From the NCBI GenBank assembly GCA_027658995.1, contig JAQDQK010000001.1:310001-374000 (forward strand): a stretch of DNA of 64,000 nt. Reading direction: 5' to 3'. Source of the stretch: Propionibacteriaceae bacterium AM104-82 (GTDB taxonomy: Bacteria; Actinomycetota; Actinomycetes; Propionibacteriales; Propionibacteriaceae). Within the stretch, counting starts at the first letter, position 1. Every line of letters starts with the position of its first letter. The position numbers were made by a program, and so were the translations under genes. A model generated the notes under the pieces. That model had not been told where the DNA came from. It saw nothing but the letters and a program-made list of their open reading frames with translations, and searched no databases. Below, one piece after another: positions 36,684-45,136 of the stretch.

Positions 36684-38786
36684 CTAATCGCGCTGGAGAG
36701 TAGTCGCGAGATCGGTCAGCGGCACCAGCTCGTCGCCTCGCTCCAGCGCCCAGAACTCGAGCCCGGACAGGTGGTCGACCTCGAGGTGCCGTGCCGCCTG
36801 GTCGAGATCGTCGAAGGCGTCCAAGCCGTCGATGACCAGTTCGTTGTCCGCGGAGATGACGGCGTCGACGACCCAGTCAGGGTCGACCGGGTCGAGCAGG
36901 TCGCCGGGCCGAAGCAGGCCCGCCTCGATGAGGTCAGCCAACCCAACGGAGGCCGGCTGCGCATCTTGCGCAAAGAAGTCCCGGATCCGGCCGGCGGCGG
37001 TGCCGCTGCTGAGCCGATCGAATGCGTCCCGGATCACGATCGCCATCCGGGAGCGACGCTCGTGCAGGAAGTCGTCGTAGGACAACTGCTCCCAGCCCTC
37101 GGGCAGGGCGTGCCAGTACATCTGCCGCTCCAACTGCTCTGGGGAGAGGCGACGGCCCGCGAGCAGGGCCGGCCAGTAGCGCGCTGGCGGCTCGTCGGAG
37201 ATCTGGATGTTGGTGTTCCAGTCGGTCGGGGCGTAGTTGGCGGCCTGGTTGATCCGCTTGACGTCGGTGATGCCGAGCGTGGCGTCGAGGTAGTTGCGTG
37301 GGAACAGGTGATGGCCCTCCAAGCCCTTCTGCACCGGCAGCGATGGATCCATCCACTGCGCCACCCGCATGTCGAGCATGAACATGTCGGCGTCCAGGAT
37401 GTTGAGCGCGGCCAGGTAGCACTGGTAGGCGGGGGAGAGCGCCGGGCCGGACGTGTGCAGCAGTTGCGGCACGCCGAAGCGCCAGTAGTCGGCCGTCAGC
37501 TCCGAGCCGATCACCTCGTCGAGCGCCGCGACGAAGCCGTCTGCGTCACCGTCGGCGATGCCCGAAAGGAGGTCGAGCTCCTTGCTGAGCTGGGACTCCG
37601 ACCCGCCCGTATAGCGGCCGGTCAACTGGGACATGAACAGCCAACGGGCGATCACGCTGCGAAGCCTCGTGAGGTCCACGTCGAAGCGGGTGCGGCCCAG
37701 CAGGAAGATGACGTAGCTGTAGATCAGGTTCAGCGTCGACGTCACATTGCGTCCGCTACGGAATCCCGCCATCTGCACCGCGTGGATGAACTCGCCCCAG
37801 TTGAGGGGGTCCGTCACGATCGGCAGCGCGCCCTGGAGCTGGGCGAGCTGCGCGAACATGCGTTCGGTGTCCGCCTTGCCGGTGCCTGGGTCGCGCGCCT
37901 GGAGCGCCGTGTACGCGTCCTGCAGCCTGGCGCGTCCCTGCCCGATCGCGACCATCGCGCGCACCAGGTGCGACGGCTCGACCTTCAGGAACGGGTTGAT
38001 CGGGGTCCAGCGGACGCTCACGCCCTCCGACTCGGTCGCGCCGAGCGGGGTCATCCGGGAGCGACGCGCGAACTGCTCGATCTCCTCGCGGCCCTCCGGC
38101 CAGAACACCGACAGCCAGGTCAAGATGTAGTCGGAGGAGTTCAGCCGCATGCCCTCCGAGTTGATCCTGACGAACACGTCGGCGACCAGGCCCTTGTCGG
38201 CCTTCCCATCCAAATGGACGACGTTGAACTGGTAGTTCTTCATCTCGGAGAGCCGAGCGAAGACCTCCTCGAGGCGCTCCTCCTCCGCGTCGGTCATCTC
38301 TCGACCCTCCGCCTTCTCCCACGTCCGCTGAAAGGTTCGCTTCTCGCGGATGGTGGAGTCGAACACCTTCGAGATGTCGGCGATCCACTGCGGCGAGTCC
38401 CTGAAGGCGGGCGTCCACACCTCGAATCGCTCCGTGAACGGGTTGAAGGAGATCGCGATGTTGCGGCTGCGGTAGGCATTGTCGCGGACCGGCTGGCCCT
38501 TGATCGTCGCGTACAGGGAGGTCAGGCGCTGCTGCCCGTCGACGATCTGGTGTCGACCCCGAAGCGGGGAATCGGTCGAGATGGTGCGGGCCTCGGTCGT
38601 GTCGGTGTCCCAGAACATCAGCTCACCGACGGGATACCCGCGATACATCGAGTCGAACAGATCGCGAACCTTGGCGTTGGCCCACACAAAGGGCCGCTGC
38701 AGTTCGGGCAGTTGGATGGAACCGTCGGCGATGCCGTTGACTAGTGCATCCACCTGCCAGTTCACGGTCTTAAAGATCGAAGCCAT
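36684..38786 (-). CDS. GmrSD-like DUF262-HNH enzyme with C-terminal RAMA-like domain
   Basis: A 700-aa protein. The DUF262/ParB-like N-terminus has LPELQRPFVW (26-35) and IVDGQQRLTS (81-90), the NTP-dependent part of GmrSD-type modification-dependent restriction enzymes. A DUF1524-like HNH centre (about 490-540) has GLEGHHLFPRNYL and NYAPTDWNTNIQ. The C-terminal 80 residues (about 610-690: LADLIEAGLLRPGD, SADNELVIDG, then LSGLEFWAL) resemble RAMA, a domain predicted to read modified DNA. The ATG at 38786 is where the family begins (ASIFKTVNWQVDALV); in-frame codons further upstream run into the divergent gene. It probably cuts DNA with modified cytosines, as GmrSD does. Confidence 0.83.
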   Translation of the reverse strand: MASIFKTVNWQVDALVNGIADGSIQLPELQRPFVWANAKVRDLFDSMYRGYPVGELMFWDTDTTEARTISTDSPLRGRHQIVDGQQRLTSLYATIKGQPVRDNAYRSRNIAISFNPFTERFEVWTPAFRDSPQWIADISKVFDSTIREKRTFQRTWEKAEGREMTDAEEERLEEVFARLSEMKNYQFNVVHLDGKADKGLVADVFVRINSEGMRLNSSDYILTWLSVFWPEGREEIEQFARRSRMTPLGATESEGVSVRWTPINPFLKVEPSHLVRAMVAIGQGRARLQDAYTALQARDPGTGKADTERMFAQLAQLQGALPIVTDPLNWGEFIHAVQMAGFRSGRNVTSTLNLIYSYVIFLLGRTRFDVDLTRLRSVIARWLFMSQLTGRYTGGSESQLSKELDLLSGIADGDADGFVAALDEVIGSELTADYWRFGVPQLLHTSGPALSPAYQCYLAALNILDADMFMLDMRVAQWMDPSLPVQKGLEGHHLFPRNYLDATLGITDVKRINQAANYAPTDWNTNIQISDEPPARYWPALLAGRRLSPEQLERQMYWHALPEGWEQLSYDDFLHERRSRMAIVIRDAFDRLSSGTAAGRIRDFFAQDAQPASVGLADLIEAGLLRPGDLLDPVDPDWVVDAVISADNELVIDGLDAFDDLDQAARHLEVDHLSGLEFWALERGDELVPLTDLATTLQRD

Positions 38787-38890
38787 GTCCGCATGGTAGC
38801 CACCGCGGGACGAGGTGTTTTGGGCGGCCCATTGGTCGGCGAAATCCGATAGGTTCATCCACGTCAGCAACCATCGCCGCAAGGATGCCC
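38787..38890. promoter_or_regulatory. Divergent promoter region of the two restriction modules
   Basis: This 104-base gap is the only place for promoters of the leftward GmrSD-like gene and the rightward helicase operon. AAGGA (38882-38886) is the ribosome site for the helicase. No clear palindrome is present. Confidence 0.4.
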
Positions 38891-41800
38891 ATGGCCGAAC
38901 TACTGCCTGCCAGGCAGGCACTGCGCCTCCATGACGGACTGCTCGACTTTCTCACCACAACATTCGCGCTCGCAGACGCCCCGGCGCGCGAGGCGCTTCG
39001 AGACTTCCTCGACGACGACGTCAACGGAATGTTCAAGGGGCCCTATCTCAAGGCCGCGATGCCGTTCACGAAGGCGCCGCGCCGCGGTGTGCTGCTCGAT
39101 TGGGAGTTCGACGACCGGCCACCCTATGACCACCAGGCGCGGGCATTCAGCAGGCTGAGCTCGCGGGAGGGGCGACCTGAGCCAACGCTGATCACCACCG
39201 GAACGGGGTCGGGCAAGACCGAGGCATTCCTGCTGCCGATCCTCAACCACTGCCTGGAGCAGCGCCGCAAGGGCATCACAGGGATGAAGGCCCTGATCCT
39301 GTACCCCATGAATGCCTTGGCCAATGACCAGGCCCAGCGACTCGCCACTATGCTGACGTCCGAGGACGTCTCGGGTAATCGCCCCCAGGCCTCCATCACG
39401 GCGGCTCTCTATACCGGCGAGGCCGGTCCCAAACGCACCATCGTCACGCCAGCCGATCCTGTCAACGGCATGCCCGCCAGCCTGATCACGGACAGGGCGA
39501 TCATCAGGAGCCAGGCTCCCGACATCCTGCTCACCAACTACAAGATGCTCGACCAACTGCTGCTGCGCCCCGAGGACCAGCGGATCTGGGAGCAGTCTGC
39601 CGAGTCGCTCACCTATCTCGTGCTCGACGAGTTCCACACCTACGACGGCGCTCAGGGCACCGACGTGGCCATGCTGCTTCGGCGCCTGGGGATCGCGCTC
39701 AAGGCGCACTGGCCCGCTCGGGGAAGCGAGCAGGATCGGCACACCGCTGAGGAATGGGATCGCCCCCTCGGCAGGCTCACTCCGGTCGGGACGTCGGCGA
39801 CACTTGGCCCGGGCGACGACGGTGAGTCGCCGAAGCGCTCCATCGTCGACTTCGCCACGCAGGTGTTCGGGGAGACGTTCGACGAGGGCAGCGTGGTCAC
39901 CGAACGCAGGTTGTCTCCGTCGAGGTGGGCGGCCAGCCTCCCAGGCGCGGCTCGGCCCAAGCCGGCCGAGTCGTCTGCCGGTGTTGGTCAGGGCTTGGCC
40001 GACGTCGATCCCACCGTCCCGCTCACCACCGACGCCGTCGCGACGGCCCTTGAGCGGAGCGAGGCCGCCGCAACCCCCGACGAGGAGGCTGACGTGCTGT
40101 TCGGGGCGCTCCCAGGGGTCGACCTGCTCCGCAACCCGCTCGGCCATCCGTTCGTCGTGCGGCTCCTGGAACACACCCAGGAGGCAACCCACATCGACGA
40201 CCTGGCCGACCTGATCGAGGGATCGGCAGCCAGCCGTGGCGTCCGCAAGCGCTATATCGCGGCGCTGTTCAATGCGCTCGGGCACCTGCGGGCCACCGGC
40301 GATGGCGGGAGACCGGATCGTTCCATGCCGTCAACCGAGGTTCACCTGTGGGTTCGAGCAGTCAGCCGGATCGACCGTTTCGCAGATGGTTCGGCGCGGT
40401 TCAGGTGGGGCGAGGACGGACACCTTGTCGGCGATGACGAGACCGGTGCGACCAGGATCGCCTTCCCCGCCATCTACTGCCGGTCGTGCGGAAGGTCCGG
40501 CTGGGGGATCGAACTCGCCCCGACGGGTCTCAACCTGTCCGCCAGCGACACAGACATTCGCAGGAACCACGTGTCAAAGGAGGGCCGTTTCCGTGCGCTT
40601 TTGACGGCCTCTCCGGAGGCCGATGGCGGCGATAACCTCATCTGGTTCGACCCGATGGAGCGGCGTCTCGTCCGTAGCGCTCCCGAGTCCGATCAGAGCA
40701 TTCGGCATGGGCAACTGCTCCGCGTCGAGACCCACCTCGGGGCGGACGCGGACGAACTGTCGGCCAGCGATACCTGCCCCGGGTGCCATCAGCGCGACTC
40801 GATCCGCTTCGTCGGCAGCGCCATCGCGACCCTGATGTCGGTTGCGCTGGCCACCCTCTTCGGAGAACCGGCGCTCGATCCCGGCGAGAAGAAGGCGTTG
40901 GTGTTCACCGATTCGGTGCAGGACGCGGCCCATCGCGCGGGGTTCATTTCCGCGCGCTCGCAGACGCTGACGATGCGGTCGGTGTGGCGTGCCGCGGGGG
41001 CGCAACCGATGACGCTGGTCGAGTTGGTCGACGAGGCCCTGCGGCAGGGAGAGGCCGATCAGTTCGGCCGCTACCGACTCCTCCCGGCCGGCCTCGATGA
41101 GGAGACCGCGGCCGCGTACTGGCGCGATCATCGCCGCGGCGTCCGCGACAAGCTCCGCCGCCGCCTGCTGTTCGACGCGTCACTGGAGTTCGGCCTGGTC
41201 GGGAGCTACGGCCGGACCCTCGAACGGACCGCGACCATGACCGCTGCGGTCTCCGGCGACCGCGACGTCCTGCTGGCCGCGGGGCGAGCCGCGCTGGCCG
41301 AGACCGATGGCGACCTGCTCCTCGACCAAACCTCCGAGGGCCAGCTCGTCGCATGGGCCCGGGGGATCCTGGAGCGGATGCGGACCCAGGGCGCGATTCT
41401 CCACCCGTGGCTGAAGCGCTATCTGGAGGAAGACGGCAAGCGTTGGGCCATTTGGGGTGGACGCCCCGACCGTGCCTGGATGCCAGCCTTCCCAGAGGGA
41501 CGATCTGCGCCGGCGTTTCCGCGCGTCGGCGGGGGAACAACCGTCGCGAAGTCGCTGCTGGATGCCGTGGCGTCGGCCCAGTCCTGGTACGCGTCCTGGA
41601 CCCGCCGAGTCCTCCGCCTGTCGCCGACGGCAGGGGCGAGCCTCGGCCGGTTGCTGCTGGAGGAGCTCGCCAAGCGCGACGTCCTGGTCAAGGTGACCTC
41701 CCAGTCAGGGGCGCACATCTATGGCATCGCCCCGGAACGGATCGTCGTCTCGCCGACGACAGACGAGGACGTCACCGCGGGACGAGTGCTGCTCGCCTGC

Positions 41801-44800
41801 ACGCAGTGCCAATCCGAGTTCCCCGTCAGCCTTCTCACCGGCGAACAGCTCGCCGGCCACTGCTGCCTCGCCGCGAACTGCGCAGGGCTCCTCGAACCCG
41901 AGGCGGGGGAGGCCGACAACTACTACCGGCGGATCTACGAATGGCGCGATGCCAGACGCGTCAAGGCCCGTGAACACACCAGCCTGTTGCCTGCCGACGA
42001 GCGCTTGGCCCACGAGAACGGGTTCAAGCAGTCAAACAGCAACCCCGCTGCGCCCAATGTGCTGGTCGCCACCCCGACGCTGGAGATGGGCATCGACATC
42101 GGTGACCTCTCCTCGGTGTTCCTCGCGTCGCTTCCGCGTTCCGTCGCCAGCTATGTGCAGCGAGTCGGGCGCGCAGGCCGACTCACGGGAAATGCCCTCG
42201 ACGTCGCCTTCGCAGAGGGCAGGGGAGAGTTCCTGCCCCGACTCGGTGACCCGCTGTCGCTGATCAACGGCGCCGTCGTCCCTCCTGCCACCTATCTCAG
42301 CGCCGAGGAGATCCTGCGTCGGCAGTACTTGGCCTTCGTCGCCGACGAACAGGCGCGCGACAGCACAGCGATCCACCCTAAGAGCGCCGCAGGCGCGCTG
42401 GCGCTCCCCGGCCCGACCCCTACCTACCTGGGGCAGCTCATCCAGCGTGCGGGCACGGACTATGAGGCCAGGATCGCCCGCTTCCTCCAAGCATTCACCA
42501 CCGACGGCCGTGGCACGAACGAACTCACCAACGCCGCCGTTGAGGAGTTGGTGCGGTGGAGCCGCCCCGCAGAGGGGGCATCACCGCTCGCCATCACCAT
42601 CGTGGAGGCGGCGCAGGCCTGGCAGCAGGAGCGCCTCGTCTTGGAGACGCAGGTGAAGGAGCTCAACGCTCGCCTCCCCGACCTCGAGAGCCGTAGGGAA
42701 GACAGCGACGACGACGCGCGTGCCTATCGCGAGACGCAGGCAGAGATTCGGTACCTGTCCGGCCGGTTGGGAGAGGCCGCAAGCGACTTCTGGGTCGCGG
42801 CCCTGGAACGGGTCGGGCTCCTGCCCAACTACTCCCTCGTCGATGACTCGGTCGAGCTCGACGTGAACGTGAGTTGGATCGATGAGGACCGCCAGTTCCA
42901 GGCGGAGCAGGCTGGCTTCGTGCGATCGAGGCAGCGCGCGTTGACCGACTTCGCGCCCGGGGCGACGTTCTACGCGCGCGGGCTTCAGATCGGCGTCGAC
43001 GCGGTAGACATCGGGCACCAGGGGAACGAGGTCCGCACCATTCGGCTCTGCCCGACCTGTGGACACGCCGCGGTCGACGCCGCGTCCCCCACAACCTGCC
43101 CCCGTTGCGGATCGGCTGGCATCGCCGACGTAGGCCAGCGCTTCGAGACCGTCGAACTCACCAAGGTGTCCGCCTACGTGCGACGGGACGAGTCGCGCAT
43201 CGATGACCGCTCCGACGACCGCGTCCAGGCAGGGTTCTCGGTGGTGGCCGCGGCAGACCTCGACCCCGCCAAGCAGGTCGACGCCTGGTACACGAGCACC
43301 GACACCGGCGTGAAGTACTTCCGGGGCCTCACGATCCGATGGTTCAACCTCGGCCCCCGTCGGCACACCGCGCCCGAGGTCAACATCGCAGGTCACAAGG
43401 TCCGGGCGCCACAGTTCAGGATCTGCGCGGGCTGCGGGCACCTCGACAAGACTGGCCTCAGCAACTCCCGCGATGAGCACAGGCCCTGGTGTCGGCTGCG
43501 CACCAGCCCGACCGAGGAGACCCGGCTGGTGCTGCTGCACCGCGAGCTGGTGACCGAGGCCGCGCTCATCCGGCTGCCCTATGTCGTCGCTCTCGGTGAC
43601 GATCCCTTCGCCGTTCCGAGCCTCACCGCCGCCCTGATGCTGGGGCTGAGGGAGGTCTACGGCGGCGCTCCCGACCACCTCAAGGTCGTCCCCGTTCACG
43701 ATCCCAGCGGCGCCAACCGACAAGGGCTACTCGTCCACGACGAGGTCCCCGGCGGCACTGGCTACCTCGCCGAGTTCGCAAACCAGGACCAGCTCAAGGC
43801 CGTCCTCATCAAGGCGCTCGAGGTGGTCCGGGACTGCGCCTGCGTCGACGAGGGAAGGCTGAGCTGTCACCGATGCCTGCTCCCGTTCGCGGCGCCGCAC
43901 GATCGTGAGCTCACGTCCCGGTCGGCCGCTGCAAAGCACCTGGAGACCATGCTCGGGCTGACGCCCTCCGATCCACCGGTGGTCGCGGTCTGGGACATCC
44001 AGAAGGAGCCGACCGTGCACGTCGATCCGGAGTCCGTACTTGAGGTGCGCTTCGGCAAGGCGTTCCGCGCGATCGCCGAGGGGCTCCAGGGCAGCGTCAC
44101 CGACACTCCGGACCTGTACGGAAACACGACCCGAGTGCAGATCGGGGCACGACAGTTCAAGCTCTCTCGGCAGGTCCCACTGGGGCATACCCAGCCCGAC
44201 TTTCTCCTGTCATCGGAAGGCCTGCCCGACCTCGTCATCTACACGGACGGCTGGGAGTACCACGCGTCGAACAAGCACAACAACATCGGCGACGACGCCA
44301 GGAAGCGCGAGGGCGTGCGGCTCGGCGGCAAGTTGGTGCTCGCGGTGACGTCGCAGGATCTTGACCGCTTCGACCAAGGCGAGCGGAGCCCGAGGCCCGA
44401 CTGGTTCGACACCTCGCTTGCCCAGCGGCTGAACTCCGAACCGGCTCTCCAGCACAGCGCGGCGGCGCGGGACGCGCTCATGAACGGCCCGATGGCGCTG
44501 ATCGCCTACTGGTTGCAGGGCCCTGATCAGGAGAACCTCAAACGGTTCGGACGCTGTGTCGCGACGCTTGTCTACGCGGCAGGTGCGCCGGCCGGGGGCA
44601 ACGGGGCAGCCGGGATGAGAACCTGGAGGAACGGCCCGCTGACCATCTCCGTAGGGAGGGGCAAGCCGGGCAAGATGCACTCCAGCGCCGTCCTCGATGA
44701 CACCGTCGACCTGAACACGACGGAGGCGCGCGATGCCTGGCATGGATGGTTGAACTTCGCCAACGCGACGATGTTCCTCCATCCGCTCATCGCGCGCGTC

Positions 44801-45136
44801 GAGGCGCTCAGCGACCAGAGCCAACCGGTCGAAGCGCCCCTGGTCGACATCGCGCCGCCGCCCCTCCAAGGCGGCTGGGCATCGATCCTCGAGGAGTTGG
44901 GCGAAGGAGAGGAACTCATCGCCGCACTCAGCGCCGCCGGGGTCGAGGCACCAGACGGAGAGATCGGGCTGGAACTCGGCGACGGTGTGCCGTTCGACCT
45001 TGTGTGGTTGGCGCGCAGGATCGCCGTCCGGCTAGAACCCGGCGAGGCGCCAGTAGTGAACGAGCCAGGATGGCAAATCTTCGGCCCGGACGCGGCCGCG
45101 ATCGAGAACGCATGGAAGGGGACCACCCATGGGTGA
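38891..45136 (+). CDS. Giant DEAD/DEAH helicase with DUF1998 and nuclease-like tail (DruE/DrmA-like)
   Basis: A 2081-aa SF2 helicase. Walker A GTGSGKT (104-110), VLDEFHTYDGAQG (about 246), GTSATLG (about 300). After a long insert with zinc-binding CRSCG, CPGC and CTQC pairs, RecA2 has VATPTLEMGIDIG (about 1058) and YVQRVGRAGR. A zinc ribbon CPTCG...CPRCG (about 1386) and the DUF1998/MZB block HDEVPGGTGYLAEF ... CACVDEGRLSCHRCL (about 1614-1666) follow. Near 1760-1820, QPDFLL, VIYTDGWEYH and DDARKREGVRLGGKLVLAVT resemble a PD-(D/E)XK/Vsr-type fold. The architecture matches Druantia DruE-type helicases. It overlaps the UvrD-like gene by 8 bases. AAGGA favours this ATG over one at 38885. Confidence 0.87.
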   Translation: MAELLPARQALRLHDGLLDFLTTTFALADAPAREALRDFLDDDVNGMFKGPYLKAAMPFTKAPRRGVLLDWEFDDRPPYDHQARAFSRLSSREGRPEPTLITTGTGSGKTEAFLLPILNHCLEQRRKGITGMKALILYPMNALANDQAQRLATMLTSEDVSGNRPQASITAALYTGEAGPKRTIVTPADPVNGMPASLITDRAIIRSQAPDILLTNYKMLDQLLLRPEDQRIWEQSAESLTYLVLDEFHTYDGAQGTDVAMLLRRLGIALKAHWPARGSEQDRHTAEEWDRPLGRLTPVGTSATLGPGDDGESPKRSIVDFATQVFGETFDEGSVVTERRLSPSRWAASLPGAARPKPAESSAGVGQGLADVDPTVPLTTDAVATALERSEAAATPDEEADVLFGALPGVDLLRNPLGHPFVVRLLEHTQEATHIDDLADLIEGSAASRGVRKRYIAALFNALGHLRATGDGGRPDRSMPSTEVHLWVRAVSRIDRFADGSARFRWGEDGHLVGDDETGATRIAFPAIYCRSCGRSGWGIELAPTGLNLSASDTDIRRNHVSKEGRFRALLTASPEADGGDNLIWFDPMERRLVRSAPESDQSIRHGQLLRVETHLGADADELSASDTCPGCHQRDSIRFVGSAIATLMSVALATLFGEPALDPGEKKALVFTDSVQDAAHRAGFISARSQTLTMRSVWRAAGAQPMTLVELVDEALRQGEADQFGRYRLLPAGLDEETAAAYWRDHRRGVRDKLRRRLLFDASLEFGLVGSYGRTLERTATMTAAVSGDRDVLLAAGRAALAETDGDLLLDQTSEGQLVAWARGILERMRTQGAILHPWLKRYLEEDGKRWAIWGGRPDRAWMPAFPEGRSAPAFPRVGGGTTVAKSLLDAVASAQSWYASWTRRVLRLSPTAGASLGRLLLEELAKRDVLVKVTSQSGAHIYGIAPERIVVSPTTDEDVTAGRVLLACTQCQSEFPVSLLTGEQLAGHCCLAANCAGLLEPEAGEADNYYRRIYEWRDARRVKAREHTSLLPADERLAHENGFKQSNSNPAAPNVLVATPTLEMGIDIGDLSSVFLASLPRSVASYVQRVGRAGRLTGNALDVAFAEGRGEFLPRLGDPLSLINGAVVPPATYLSAEEILRRQYLAFVADEQARDSTAIHPKSAAGALALPGPTPTYLGQLIQRAGTDYEARIARFLQAFTTDGRGTNELTNAAVEELVRWSRPAEGASPLAITIVEAAQAWQQERLVLETQVKELNARLPDLESRREDSDDDARAYRETQAEIRYLSGRLGEAASDFWVAALERVGLLPNYSLVDDSVELDVNVSWIDEDRQFQAEQAGFVRSRQRALTDFAPGATFYARGLQIGVDAVDIGHQGNEVRTIRLCPTCGHAAVDAASPTTCPRCGSAGIADVGQRFETVELTKVSAYVRRDESRIDDRSDDRVQAGFSVVAAADLDPAKQVDAWYTSTDTGVKYFRGLTIRWFNLGPRRHTAPEVNIAGHKVRAPQFRICAGCGHLDKTGLSNSRDEHRPWCRLRTSPTEETRLVLLHRELVTEAALIRLPYVVALGDDPFAVPSLTAALMLGLREVYGGAPDHLKVVPVHDPSGANRQGLLVHDEVPGGTGYLAEFANQDQLKAVLIKALEVVRDCACVDEGRLSCHRCLLPFAAPHDRELTSRSAAAKHLETMLGLTPSDPPVVAVWDIQKEPTVHVDPESVLEVRFGKAFRAIAEGLQGSVTDTPDLYGNTTRVQIGARQFKLSRQVPLGHTQPDFLLSSEGLPDLVIYTDGWEYHASNKHNNIGDDARKREGVRLGGKLVLAVTSQDLDRFDQGERSPRPDWFDTSLAQRLNSEPALQHSAAARDALMNGPMALIAYWLQGPDQENLKRFGRCVATLVYAAGAPAGGNGAAGMRTWRNGPLTISVGRGKPGKMHSSAVLDDTVDLNTTEARDAWHGWLNFANATMFLHPLIARVEALSDQSQPVEAPLVDIAPPPLQGGWASILEELGEGEELIAALSAAGVEAPDGEIGLELGDGVPFDLVWLARRIAVRLEPGEAPVVNEPGWQIFGPDAAAIENAWKGTTHG

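Noticed and set aside
36666..38744. A 692-codon plus-strand frame opposite the DUF262-HNH gene
   Set aside because: Composition is that of an antisense shadow, and the minus strand shows clear DUF262 and HNH motifs.
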